Source: Streptomyces sp. TRM68416
Lineage (GTDB): Bacteria > Actinomycetota > Actinomycetes > Streptomycetales > Streptomycetaceae
Assembly: GCF_014596915.1 (NCBI RefSeq)
Contig: NZ_JACVWU010000011.1
Coordinates: 124,001 to 188,000 of the forward strand
Direction of reading: 5' to 3'
Length of the DNA stretch: 64,000 bases
Numbering within the stretch: the stretch's first letter is position 1; each line of letters begins with the position of its first letter. Made by a program: the position numbers and the translations under genes. Below the pieces are notes generated by a model, which was not told the DNA's origin, made no database searches, and saw only the letters and a program-made list of their open reading frames with translations. Below, piece after piece: positions 52,126 to 60,617 of the stretch.

Positions 52126-53418
52126 ATGGCAGACGCCGCGTTGCGGCTGAAGGGCCTCGTCGAACAGTTGGTGGGAGCGCCGCTCCCCTTGCGTATCCGC
52201 GCCTGGGACGGCTCCCAGGCGGGCCCGCCGGGCGCGCCGGCGCTCGTCGTGCGTAATCGCCGTGCCGTGCGCCGGCTGCTGTGGAAGCCGGGGGAACTCG
52301 GGCTCGCGCGGGCGTGGGTCGCGGGGGATCTGGATGTCGAGGGGGATCTGTATACGGTTCTCGATCTGGTGTCGGGGCTGCTGTGGGAGCGCGGGGAGGG
52401 GGACGGGCGGTCGCTCGGCGCGGCGCTGCGGGACCCGGAGGTGCGGGCGGCCGTGCGGGGTCTTGTCCGGCTGGCGGGGCCGCTGCCGCCGCCCGCCCCT
52501 CCCGAGGAGGAGGTCCGCCGCCGCGGCCACCTCCACACCAAGCACACCGACCGACGCGCCATCAGCCACCACTACGACGTCGGCAACGACTTCTACGAGA
52601 TCGTCCTCGGCCCGTCCATGGTGTACTCCTGCGCCTACTGGCCCGCCCCCGACAGCACCCTCGAAGCCGCCCAGCACGACAAGCTCGACCTCGTCTGCCG
52701 CAAGCTCGCCCTGGAACCCGGCATGCGGCTGCTGGACGTCGGCTGCGGCTGGGGCTCGATGGCGATCCACGCCGCCCGCGCGTACGGCGTCCACGTCGTC
52801 GGCATCACCCTGTCCCAGGAACAGGCGGCCTACGCCCGTAAGCGCGCCGCCGACGAGGGACTGACCGACCGGGTCGAGATCCGGGTGCAGGACTACCGCG
52901 AGGTCGAGGACGGCCCCTACGACGCAGTCTCCTCCATCGGCATGGCCGAACACGTCGGCGCCGAGCGGTACCTGGAGTACGCGGGAGATCTGCGCCAACT
53001 GCTCAGGCCCGGCGGACGGCTGCTCAACCACCAGATCGCCCGGCGCCCGCAGCGCGACGAATCCGCGTACAGCGTCAACGAGTTCATCGACGCCTACGTC
53101 TTCCCCGACGGCGAACTCGCCCCCCTCGGCACCACCGTCACCCAACTGGAGCGCGCGGGGTTCGAGGTGCGGGACGTGGAGTCGCTGCGCGAGCACTACG
53201 CGCTCACCCTGCGCCGCTGGGTCGGCAACCTGGAGGCAGACTGGGCGCGGGCCACCCGGCTCACCACGCCGGGCCGGGCCCGGGTGTGGCGGCTGTACAT
53301 GGCGGCCTCCGCGCTCGCCTTCGAGCACAACCGCATCGGCGTCAACCAGGTCCTCGCGGTCCGCACCCCGGACGCGGGCGCCTCCGGGCTGCCGTTGCGG
53401 GCCCGCACCTGGAACTGA
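52126..53418 (+). CDS. cfa: Cyclopropane-fatty-acyl-phospholipid synthase family
   Basis: 430 residues from the ATG at 52126 (ACGGAGG upstream). An SAM-dependent enzyme that methylenates or methylates unsaturated phospholipid acyl chains. An N-terminal lipid-binding domain (to about 120) precedes the catalytic domain: ISHHYDVGNDFYEIVLGPSM, VYSCAYW, SAM motif LLDVGCGWGSMA, and SIGMAEHVG with the bicarbonate-site Glu. C-terminal FEHNRIGVNQVLAV is typical. Whether it cyclopropanates or makes 10-methyl chains is not decided by these motifs. Confidence 0.92.
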   Translation: MADAALRLKGLVEQLVGAPLPLRIRAWDGSQAGPPGAPALVVRNRRAVRRLLWKPGELGLARAWVAGDLDVEGDLYTVLDLVSGLLWERGEGDGRSLGAALRDPEVRAAVRGLVRLAGPLPPPAPPEEEVRRRGHLHTKHTDRRAISHHYDVGNDFYEIVLGPSMVYSCAYWPAPDSTLEAAQHDKLDLVCRKLALEPGMRLLDVGCGWGSMAIHAARAYGVHVVGITLSQEQAAYARKRAADEGLTDRVEIRVQDYREVEDGPYDAVSSIGMAEHVGAERYLEYAGDLRQLLRPGGRLLNHQIARRPQRDESAYSVNEFIDAYVFPDGELAPLGTTVTQLERAGFEVRDVESLREHYALTLRRWVGNLEADWARATRLTTPGRARVWRLYMAASALAFEHNRIGVNQVLAVRTPDAGASGLPLRARTWN

Positions 53419-53428
53419 GGCCACCACA

Positions 53429-53475
53429 CGGCGGAAGGGCCCCGCGGTCGTCAACACCGCGAGGCCCTTCCGCCG
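53429..53475. terminator. Bidirectional terminator between cfa and the ABC permease
   Basis: CGGCGGAAGGGCC pairs with GGCCCTTCCGCCG, with an inner GCGGT/ACCGC pair, between convergent genes. Confidence 0.85.
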
Positions 53476-53480
53476 TACCG

Positions 53481-56009
53481 CTACTCCGACTTGATCGCGC
53501 CGAGCATGTTCATACGGGCCGCGCGCCGCGCCGGCCACAGCGCCGCCAGCACCCCGACGGTCGCCGCCAGCAGCAGGAAGACCGCCATCCGGGCCCAGGG
53601 CAGGACGAGTTCGTACGTTGCCATCCGCGTGCCCAGCAGCTCACCGGCCGCCCAGCCGAAGAACACGCCCAGGCCGATGCCGAGCACGCCGCCGAACAGG
53701 GAGATGACCAGGGACTCCAGCCGGACCATCCGCTTGATGCCCTTGCGGTCCAGGCCGATCGCGCGCAGCATGCCGATCTCCTGCGAGCGCTCGAACACCG
53801 ACATGGCCAGGGTGTTGACGACCCCGAGGACCGCGACGAGCACCGCCATCGCCAGCAGACCGTAGACCATGTTCAGGATCAGCGTGAACGTCTTCGCGAT
53901 CTCGTTGGAGAGGTCCTTCTTGTCCTGGACCTTGATCGCCGGGTTGGCGCCCAGGGCCTTCTCCAGCCGGTCCTTCGTCGCGTCGGACGCGCCGTCGGAC
54001 GTCCTGACCATGACCTGCATGTCGGTCGGGTCGGTCAGGTGCGGGGTGAGGGTGCCGTTGTCGAGCATGATCCCGCTGATCATCTCGTTGCCCCGGTAGA
54101 CCCCGGCGACCGTGAGCCGCTGCGCCTTGCCGTCCTCGTAGTGGACGGTGAAGGCCGAACCCGCCTTCCAGCCGCGCGACTCGGCGGTGTCGGCGTCCAC
54201 GACCACCTTCGTGCCGCCCACCGTGAACGTGCCGTCCTCGACGGGCAGGTCGATCAGCTCGCCGACCGCCGAGCCGTTGACGCCGGTCAGGTACTCGGTC
54301 TCGCCGTCGATCCGGGAGGGCGCGTTGCGCAGCGGGCTGCCGGCGGTGACGTCGTCGAGTTCGCGCAGCTTGGTGTCGACGTCCGGGGAGAGGCCGTTGC
54401 CGTTCGCCATCGACACGACGTAGTCGGCCTTCAGCGCGGAACTCGCCATCTTGTCGATCGACTGCTGCAGGCTGCCCGCCATCACCGTCATACCGGTGAT
54501 CAGGGTGAGACCGATCATCAACGCGGAGGCGGTGGCGGCCGTACGGCGCGGGTTGCGCACCGAGTTCTGGCGGGCCAGCTTGCCGGAGACGCCGAACACC
54601 TTCAGAACCGGCGCCGCGGCCGCGATCAGCGGGCGGGACAGCAGGGGCGTGAGGATGAAGACGCCGATGATCAGCAGCACCGCGCCGAGCCCCATGGGGG
54701 CCTGTCCGTCCGAGCCCTCCATGGTCGTGGCCGCCAGGACGACGGCGACACCGGCGCCGCCGAACAGCGCGCCCAGCGTGTTGCGCAGCACCAGCGACTT
54801 GGTCGTCGCCTGCGCGTGCACACTGCTCATCGCCGCGACCGGCGGGATCTTCGCCGCCCGGCGGCCCGGCAGCCAGGCCGCCAGCATGGTGATCAGGATG
54901 CCGACCGCGAAGGCGGTGGCGACCGTGCCGGGGGAGACGACCAGCGGCCCGTCCGGGACGGTCGCGTCGAGGACGCCCATCAGCGACCGCAGCCCGACGC
55001 CGATGCCGATGCCCGCGACCAGACCGGCCGCGCCGGCGACCGTGCCGACCACGAACGCCTCGATCAGCACCGACCGGGTGACCTGCCGGCGCGAGGCGCC
55101 GACCGCCCGCAGCAGCGCGAGCTCCTTGGTGCGCTGGGCGACCAGCATGGTGAAGGTGTTGGCGATGATGAACGTGCCGACGAAGAGCGCGATGCCCGCG
55201 AAGACCAGCAGCATCTGCCGGAAGCCGCTCATCTGGGAGGAGATGATCTCGGCCTGGTCCTCGGCGAGTTCCTTGCCCGTGGTGGTCTCGACGAGGCCCT
55301 TCGGCAGCGCCTTGTCCAACTCGGCCTTGAGCGCGGCCTGGCTGACGCCCGCCTTCGCCCGGACGTCGATCTCGTCGTACGTGCCCTTCTTGCCGAACAG
55401 TTGCTGTGCGGTGGCCGTGTCGAACAGGGCCAGGCTGCCGCCCGCGGCGACATTGCCGTCGTCGGTGGTGAAGATGCCGGTGATCCTCGGGGTGAGGACG
55501 GGGCCGTCGACCGAGATACGTACGGTGTCGCCGACCTCGTAGCCGCCACGCTCGGCGCTCCTGGTGTCGAGCAGCACCTCGCCCCTGCCGCGCGGGGCAC
55601 GCCCGTCGGTCAGCGGGTAGCGGGGGTCCTCGGCGCCGGAGTAGTTGCCGCCCGCGGACTGCCAGCCCTCGCCGAGCAGCTTGCCGTCCTTGCCGGCGAT
55701 GGCGGTGAAGCCGCTGACGACGCCGATCGCGGACTCCGCCCCCGGCACCTTCGCGCTGGTGGCGAGGAGTTCCTCGGTGAGTTCGGGGGTCTTGCCGACC
55801 GTGTTGCCCTTGCTCTCCTGGTGGTCGGGCCGCACGGCGACGTCGACCTGGTCGAAGCCCTTGGCCGAACTGTTCTGGTAGGCCTGGGAGATGGTGTTGG
55901 TGAAGACCAGGGTGCCGGAGACGAACGCGACGCCGAGCATGACGGCGAGCACGGTCATCAACAGCCGGGTCTTGTGCGCGAGTACGTTGCGCAGGGCGGT
56001 GCGGAACAT
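53481..56009 (-). CDS. ABC transporter permease with two FtsX domains (second exporter)
   Basis: 842 residues from the ATG at 56009. Layout as in the 23742-26306 permease: N-terminal membrane segment (MFRTALRNVLAHKTRLLMTV), extracytoplasmic domain, first FtsX block with RTKELALLRAVGASRRQVTRSV, middle segments, second extracytoplasmic domain, and a last block with RSQEIGMLRAIGLDRKGIKRM. Clearly paralogous. It starts overlapping the ATPase stop by one base (TGATG). Substrate unknown. Confidence 0.93.
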   Translation of the reverse strand: MFRTALRNVLAHKTRLLMTVLAVMLGVAFVSGTLVFTNTISQAYQNSSAKGFDQVDVAVRPDHQESKGNTVGKTPELTEELLATSAKVPGAESAIGVVSGFTAIAGKDGKLLGEGWQSAGGNYSGAEDPRYPLTDGRAPRGRGEVLLDTRSAERGGYEVGDTVRISVDGPVLTPRITGIFTTDDGNVAAGGSLALFDTATAQQLFGKKGTYDEIDVRAKAGVSQAALKAELDKALPKGLVETTTGKELAEDQAEIISSQMSGFRQMLLVFAGIALFVGTFIIANTFTMLVAQRTKELALLRAVGASRRQVTRSVLIEAFVVGTVAGAAGLVAGIGIGVGLRSLMGVLDATVPDGPLVVSPGTVATAFAVGILITMLAAWLPGRRAAKIPPVAAMSSVHAQATTKSLVLRNTLGALFGGAGVAVVLAATTMEGSDGQAPMGLGAVLLIIGVFILTPLLSRPLIAAAAPVLKVFGVSGKLARQNSVRNPRRTAATASALMIGLTLITGMTVMAGSLQQSIDKMASSALKADYVVSMANGNGLSPDVDTKLRELDDVTAGSPLRNAPSRIDGETEYLTGVNGSAVGELIDLPVEDGTFTVGGTKVVVDADTAESRGWKAGSAFTVHYEDGKAQRLTVAGVYRGNEMISGIMLDNGTLTPHLTDPTDMQVMVRTSDGASDATKDRLEKALGANPAIKVQDKKDLSNEIAKTFTLILNMVYGLLAMAVLVAVLGVVNTLAMSVFERSQEIGMLRAIGLDRKGIKRMVRLESLVISLFGGVLGIGLGVFFGWAAGELLGTRMATYELVLPWARMAVFLLLAATVGVLAALWPARRAARMNMLGAIKSE

Positions 56010-56779
56010 CAGGAGGTGCGGCCCTTCGCGTCGAACTGCTTCATGAAGTCGAGGACCGTGTCGGCGGTCGGACGGTACATCTCGTCCACGATCCGGCCGT
56101 CCGCGAGGAAGACCACCCGGTCCGCGTACGCCGCCGCCACCGGGTCGTGGGTCACCATCACCACGGTCTGGCCCAACTCCCGTACCGAGTTGCGCAGGAA
56201 GCCCAGGACCTCGGCGCCGGAGCGCGAGTCGAGGTTTCCGGTCGGCTCGTCGCCGAAGATGATGTCGGGCTTGGAGGCCAGGGCCCGGGCGACCGCGACG
56301 CGCTGCTGCTGGCCGCCGGAGAGCTGGGAGGGCCGGTGACCGAGGCGGTCCCGCAGGCCCACCATCCGGATGACCGAGTCCAGCCACTCCTTGTCGGGCT
56401 TGCGCCCCGCGATGTCCATCGGCAGCGTGATGTTCTCCAGCGCGGTCAGCGTCGGCAGCAGGTTGAACGCCTGGAAGATGAAGCCGATCTTGTCCCGGCG
56501 CAACCTGGTGAGCTGCCGGTCCTTCAGGGAGCCCAGCTCGGTGTCACCGATGCGCACGGAGCCGGAGGAGAAGGTGTCCAGACCGGCCACGCAGTGCATC
56601 AGCGTGGACTTGCCCGAGCCGGACGGGCCCATGATCGCGGTGAACTCGGCCTGCCGGAAGTCGACGGAGACCCGGTCGAGAGCGACCACCTGGGTCTCGC
56701 CCTGTCCGTAGACCTTCGACAGATCCGTGGCGCGCGCGGCCACGGCGGTGGCCCGGTCGGCGATAGGGGTGGTGGTCAC
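56009..56779 (-). CDS. ABC transporter ATP-binding protein (second MacB-type exporter)
   Basis: 256 residues. Walker A GPSGSGKST, Q-loop FIFQAFNLLPT, signature LSGGQQQRVAVARAL, Walker B IIFGDEPTGNLDS, H-loop MVTHDP. Nearly the same words as the ATPase at 22957-23745, so a recent or strongly constrained paralogue. It is the first gene of its two-gene operon. A perfect palindrome about 130 bp upstream (56908-56927) is the obvious candidate operator. Confidence 0.95.
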   Translation of the reverse strand: MTTTPIADRATAVAARATDLSKVYGQGETQVVALDRVSVDFRQAEFTAIMGPSGSGKSTLMHCVAGLDTFSSGSVRIGDTELGSLKDRQLTRLRRDKIGFIFQAFNLLPTLTALENITLPMDIAGRKPDKEWLDSVIRMVGLRDRLGHRPSQLSGGQQQRVAVARALASKPDIIFGDEPTGNLDSRSGAEVLGFLRNSVRELGQTVVMVTHDPVAAAYADRVVFLADGRIVDEMYRPTADTVLDFMKQFDAKGRTS

Positions 56780-57170
56780 GAGAGAACGCTCCTCGGGGGC
56801 GACGATGTGTTCGGGGGACGCAATCCATCGTGTCGGCCGCCGGGGCCGGTGTAGTCAGCCGCTGTTCCGGTTCCCGGGACAGCCTGCGGTCGCACCGGGA
56901 GCGTCCGCGTCATACCTGGGTATGACGGCATCCCGGAGGTGCGTTCACGTCCAGAACGGGTGGAGCTCCCTTGTTCCGGCGGTGAAATTCCGTCATTCCG
57001 CATGCGCGGGCGGGCGTCGCACGCAAGGCTATTGGCAAGTGCGGATGGCGTGTTCCGTGGGCTGATGCACCCTCAGACGTCAATAAAATAAGACAACATC
57101 GGTCCGTCCTTCCGCTGTTCGGGGGATGCGCCCCGATAGGCTCGGAACCTCGACGCGGAGCCCATGGCCT
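56780..57170. other. Region between the second ABC exporter and bldA (391 bp)
   Basis: No gene seen. It holds the 56908-56927 palindrome and, near its right end, TAGGCT (57137-57142), a plausible -10 element for bldA some 28 bp before the mature tRNA. Confidence 0.55.
56908..56927. promoter_or_regulatory. Perfect palindrome upstream of the ABC exporter operon
   Basis: CGTCATACCTGGGTATGACG: two 9-bp arms with a 2-base centre, about 130 bp upstream of the ATPase start. Such sites in Streptomyces are typical of dimeric response regulators or small repressors controlling exporters; the cognate protein is unknown. Confidence 0.7.
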
Positions 57171-57253
57171 GCCCGGATGGTGGAATGCAGACACGGCGAG
57201 CTTAAACCTCGCTGCCCCTCGCGGGCGTACCGGTTCAAGTCCGGTTCCGGGCA
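57171..57253 (+). tRNA. bldA: tRNA-Leu (anticodon UAA), bldA
   Basis: An 83-base class II tRNA: acceptor GCCCGGA/TCCGGGC, anticodon stem GCGAG/CTCGC with loop CTTAAAC (anticodon UAA, decoding UUA), a long variable arm (TGCCCCTCGCGGGCG) and T arm CCGGTTCAAGTCCGG. CC follows the discriminator A but the final A of CCA is not encoded. As the single tRNA for the rare UUA codon in Streptomyces it governs translation of developmental and antibiotic regulators. The neighbourhood agrees with the S. coelicolor bldA locus. Confidence 0.97.
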
Positions 57254-57373
57254 CCTCCGACCCCTTGCGAAGCCGCCGTTTGCGGCCCTTTCGTTGCACC
57301 CTTCATCGAGAAGTTCACCGCACGGACCGTTGACAGCCGGTCCGTGCGGCCGGAGACTCACGTCCGGAAGCAA

Positions 57374-57433
57374 GTGAAAGAAGTTTCACTACGCGAACAC
57401 CCCGTTGCACGAACAGACTCATCCACGCGAACA
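57374..57433. promoter_or_regulatory. Operator-like elements upstream of pobA
   Basis: A perfect inverted repeat GTGAAAGAAGTTTCAC (57374-57389) is followed by three direct copies of C(G/A)CGAACA starting at 57392, 57408 and 57426 (spacing 16 and 18 bp). The last ends 13 bases before the pobA start. IclR-type regulators (PobR/PcaU) of aromatic catabolism bind arrays of this kind, so one is a candidate. Confidence 0.65.
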
Positions 57434-57446
57434 GAGAGGTTCGGCG

Positions 57447-58640
57447 ATGCGCACCACCGTCGGCATCATCGGAGCCGGCCCGGCCGGTCTCCTCCTGGCC
57501 CGGCTGCTCCACGTCGCCGGCATCGACTCGGTCGTCCTGGAGAGCCGCGACCGCGCCTACTGCGAGCAGCGCCAGCGCGCCGGGATCCTGGAGCAGGGCA
57601 CCGTGGACGTGCTGCGCGCGGCCGGCGCCGGGGAGCGCATGGACCGCGAGGGCCTGCGCCACGACGGCATCGAGCTGCGCTACGACGGCACCCGCCACCG
57701 CGTCGACTTCCCCGCCCTCACCGGCGGCCGGTCGGTGATGGTCTACGCGCAGACCGAGGTCTGCAAGGACCTCATCGCCCTCCAGCTGAAGGAGGGCGGA
57801 CCGCTGCTGTTCGAGGCGGAGGCGCTGGCAGTGGAGGACGCCGGCACCGACCGCCCGCGGATCCGCTTCCGGCGCGGGGGCGGCGAGGGCGGCGAGGGCC
57901 GCGAGGAGATCCTGGAGTGCGACTACGTCGTCGGCTGCGACGGCTTCTGGGGTGTGGCCCGCAAGGCGGTGCCCGCCGAACTCGGCCGCACCTTCGAGCG
58001 GACGTACCCCTTCGGCTGGCTCGGCATCCTCGCCGACGTACCGCCCTCGCACGACGAGCTGGTCTACGCCCGCCACGACCGCGGCTTCGCCCTGCTCTCC
58101 ATGCGCTCCACCTCCGTCTCCCGCCTCTACCTCCAGGTGCCCGAGGGCACGGACGCCGAGGCCTGGAGCGACGACGAGATCTGGGCCGAGCTGGAGCGCC
58201 GCTTCGCGACGGACGACGGCTGGCGGCTGGAGCGCGGCCCCATCACCCAGAAGTCCGTCACCCCCATGCGCTCCTACGTCCACGAGCCCATGCGGTACGG
58301 CCGGCTCTTCCTCGCCGGTGACGCGGCACACATCGTGCCGCCCACCGGAGCGAAGGGGCTGAACCTGGCCGTGGGGGACGTGGTGACCTTCGCGCGGGCC
58401 CTGACGTACCGGCAGGACACCGGATCGGACGAACTGCTGGACGCCTACTCGGAGAACTGTCTGCGGCGGGTGTGGCAGGCCGAGCGGTTCAGCTACGACA
58501 TGACCACCCTGCTGCACCGGGCCCCCGACGCCACCCCGTTCGAGGACCGCCTCCAGCGGGCCCGCCTGCAGCGGATCACCTCCTCGCGGGCCGCCGAGAC
58601 CGACCTGGCCGAGGCCTACACGGGCTTCCCGCTCGACTGA
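57447..58640 (+). CDS. pobA: 4-Hydroxybenzoate 3-monooxygenase
   Basis: 397 residues from the ATG at 57447 (AGAGAGG upstream). A class A flavin monooxygenase that makes protocatechuate from 4-hydroxybenzoate with NAD(P)H and oxygen. FAD motif GIIGAGPAGLLLARLL, the RAGILEQGTVDVLRAAG region, YVVGCDGFWG (DG motif) and LFLAGDAAHIVPPTGAKGLN (GD motif). Length and motifs are full. No pca genes are adjacent. Repeated elements upstream suggest control by an IclR-type activator encoded elsewhere. Confidence 0.93.
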   Translation: MRTTVGIIGAGPAGLLLARLLHVAGIDSVVLESRDRAYCEQRQRAGILEQGTVDVLRAAGAGERMDREGLRHDGIELRYDGTRHRVDFPALTGGRSVMVYAQTEVCKDLIALQLKEGGPLLFEAEALAVEDAGTDRPRIRFRRGGGEGGEGREEILECDYVVGCDGFWGVARKAVPAELGRTFERTYPFGWLGILADVPPSHDELVYARHDRGFALLSMRSTSVSRLYLQVPEGTDAEAWSDDEIWAELERRFATDDGWRLERGPITQKSVTPMRSYVHEPMRYGRLFLAGDAAHIVPPTGAKGLNLAVGDVVTFARALTYRQDTGSDELLDAYSENCLRRVWQAERFSYDMTTLLHRAPDATPFEDRLQRARLQRITSSRAAETDLAEAYTGFPLD

Positions 58641-58837
58641 TCATCTGATCACCGACCGGTTCCGGCCAGGTACCGGGTTGGTGATGAATGGGGTCCTCCT
58701 GTGCCGGGAATCACGGACCCGCGTAGCGTGTTGCGCAGCATGACAAGGGAAAGATCCTCCTCAAGCACTAGGGTCTTCCTTTGCCTTTCCATTACTCTTG
58801 AGCCCAAGGCTGCGCACGGTGGCCATGGAGGAGTGAA

Positions 58838-59749
58838 ATGAGGAGCAGCAACCCGGTCTTCTCGCGACGGGGGTTCAGCCGCGACAACGGCTACGCGGGC
58901 TTCAACGCCCAGCCGCAGGCCGGGGGCGCAGCTGTGGGCACGCAGGGCAACCCGTACGCCCAGCCGCAGGGTGGCAACCCGTACGCCCAGAACCCGTACG
59001 CGCAGAACCCTTACGCCCAGCAGGGCCAGCAGCACGGCGCGCCGCCGCAGGCCCCGGTCACCACCGGCCGGATGACGATGGACGACGTCGTCATGCGCAC
59101 CGGCACGACCCTCGGCGTCCTGGTCGTCACCGCCGCGCTCGCCTGGGCGCTGCTGCCGGTCGACGACGCCAACATCGGCCGGTCCTACGGCATCGCCATC
59201 GCCGCCGGTCTGGTCGGCATGGTCCTGGCGCTGGTCCAGTCCTTCAAGCGCAAGGCCTCGCCCGCGCTGATCCTGACGTACGCCGCGCTGGAGGGTGTCT
59301 TCCTCGGCGTCGTCTCCAGCGTCGTCGACAACCGCATCGCGGACGGCGCGGCCATGCAGGCCGTGCTCGGCACGATGGGTGTCTTCCTCAGCGTGCTGAT
59401 CGCCTACAAGGCGGGCTGGATCCGCGTCAACCGCCGCTTCGTCGGCTTCGTGATGGCGGCCGCGCTCGGCTTCATCATGCTGATGGCGGTCAACCTGCTG
59501 TTCGCCGTCTTCGGCGGCGGCGACGGCCTCGGCTTCCGCAGCGGCCCGCTCGGCATCGTCTTCGGTATCATCGGCATCCTGCTCGGCGCCTGCTTCCTCG
59601 CCCTGGACTTCAAGCAGGTCGAGGACGGCATCGCCTACGGCGCTCCGCGCGAGGAGGCCTGGATGGCGGCCTTCGGTCTCACGCTGACGCTGGTGTGGAT
59701 CTACATGGAGTTCCTGCGACTCATCGCGATCTTCAACAGCAGCGACTGA
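58838..59749 (+). CDS. Bax inhibitor-1 / YccA family membrane protein
   Basis: 303 residues. A Gln/Asn/Pro-rich cytoplasmic N-terminus with four NPYAQ repeats (about 37-60) precedes seven membrane segments from about residue 88 to 300. BI-1 features: ALILTYAALEGVFLGVVSSV, FIMLMAVNLLF, and a C-terminal segment with ALDFKQVEDGI, where Asp residues form the family's pH-sensing site. Family members leak calcium or protons or modulate membrane proteases; its role in Streptomyces is unknown. Followed by a strong terminator. Confidence 0.9.
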   Translation: MRSSNPVFSRRGFSRDNGYAGFNAQPQAGGAAVGTQGNPYAQPQGGNPYAQNPYAQNPYAQQGQQHGAPPQAPVTTGRMTMDDVVMRTGTTLGVLVVTAALAWALLPVDDANIGRSYGIAIAAGLVGMVLALVQSFKRKASPALILTYAALEGVFLGVVSSVVDNRIADGAAMQAVLGTMGVFLSVLIAYKAGWIRVNRRFVGFVMAAALGFIMLMAVNLLFAVFGGGDGLGFRSGPLGIVFGIIGILLGACFLALDFKQVEDGIAYGAPREEAWMAAFGLTLTLVWIYMEFLRLIAIFNSSD

Positions 59750-59769
59750 CCGTCCCACGGTTGTGCGAT

Positions 59770-59800
59770 GAAGGGCCCCGGGTTCGTCCCGGGGCCCTTC
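59770..59800 (+). terminator. Terminator after the BI-1 family gene
   Basis: GAAGGGCCCCGGG pairs with CCCGGGGCCCTTC across a short loop, 20 bp after the stop; followed by GTCGTCTCCT. It may also serve the minus-strand gene opposite. Confidence 0.82.
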
Positions 59801-59837
59801 GTCGTCTCCTCGTCGTCTTCGCGGTCTTCGCGCGCGC

Positions 59838-60068
59838 CTAGAAGAACTTGCGCGCCGCCCTCCTCAAGTCGTACTCGTGGATGATCGCCTTCGCGTGGCC
59901 GTACGCGAGGTCGTACTCGTGGCGGAGCCAGCTGACCTTCTCCTCGAAGCGAACGAGAGCCGGGCCGTCTTCTACGGTGCGGAGCCAGTCGGAGACTTCA
60001 CGACCGGTGCAGTGGGGGATGCGGGCGAGCATGTTGCGGTGGGTCTCCTCGGAGAGGACGTGGGACAT
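59838..60068 (-). CDS. DUF4287-type small protein
   Basis: 76 residues from MSHVLSEETHRNML at 60068 (ATG), with eight more upstream if an earlier ATG is used. It contains HCTGREVSDWLRTV and WLRHEYDLAYGHAKAIIHEY, which fit DUF4287, a small helical actinobacterial family, also seen beside DUF5655. Soluble; function unknown. Divergent from the next small gene. Confidence 0.8.
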   Translation of the reverse strand: MSHVLSEETHRNMLARIPHCTGREVSDWLRTVEDGPALVRFEEKVSWLRHEYDLAYGHAKAIIHEYDLRRAARKFF

Positions 60069-60172
60069 CGGCGCCTCCGGACGCAAAGGGGATGTAAGCC
60101 GGTCCTTCAGGTCACCGTGCCTGAGTGTTCGCGTGTTGGCAACAGTCCCGGCCCGGAGCGTACGGTTGCGCC

Positions 60173-60484
60173 GTGGTGGATACGACTCGTCTGACCCAGG
60201 CCGTGGATCACTTCGCCGACCGGCTGCGGGCGGCGCCCCAGTCCCGGTTGCAACGCGGAGCCGCGGCGGAGGCGCTGGGGCTGGCCAGGCAAATGGCCTC
60301 GCGGGCGCAGGCGCTGGAGGCGCCCGGCGTGGAGCCCCGGGTGATGCCGGACGCGGGGATGTTCGCCGCCGCGGACCAAATCACCGTCGCCGTGCACGAC
60401 TTGGCCCTCGTCGTCACGGACGAGGGCCAGGTGGAGGAAGCGCTGGAGTGGGTGGCCGCGGCGCAGAAGCGGGCCGGGGTGTGA
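60173..60484 (+). CDS. Conserved small helical protein
   Basis: 103 residues from a GTG at 60173. All-alpha by eye: VDTTRLTQAVDHFADRLRAA, GLARQMASRAQALE, and IVTDEGQ-like C-terminal helix (VTDEGQVEEALEWVAAAQKR). No signal or membrane segment. I do not recognise the family beyond being conserved in streptomycetes. Divergent from the DUF4287 gene, so the 104-bp gap is a shared promoter region. A decaying tandem repeat begins directly after its stop. Confidence 0.75.
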   Translation: MVDTTRLTQAVDHFADRLRAAPQSRLQRGAAAEALGLARQMASRAQALEAPGVEPRVMPDAGMFAAADQITVAVHDLALVVTDEGQVEEALEWVAAAQKRAGV

Positions 60485-60617
60485 GGGGCGCGGGGGCGTT
60501 GTGACTCGGTTTGGGCGTCGCGGGGGCGCTGTGACTCTCGGTTCTGGCGTCGCGGTGGCGCGATGACCGACGCGATGACCCGGTCCGGGCGTCACAGGGA
60601 CGCTATGACCCGGTCCG
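60485..60617 (+). repeat. Degenerate tandem repeat merging into a gene's 3' end
   Basis: Four imperfect units of roughly 30-42 bp share the frame GGCGTCGCGG.GGCGC..TGACTC/CC.GGT. The last unit is the final codons of the minus-strand gene ending at 60592. One unit has an extra internal duplication of GATGACC. The arrangement parallels the 39-bp array at 30195-30323. Confidence 0.75.

Noticed and set aside
57171..57446. tRNA attachment site for an integrated element at bldA or tRNA-Gln
   Set aside because: No integrase, excisionase or duplicated tRNA 3' end was seen near either tRNA.
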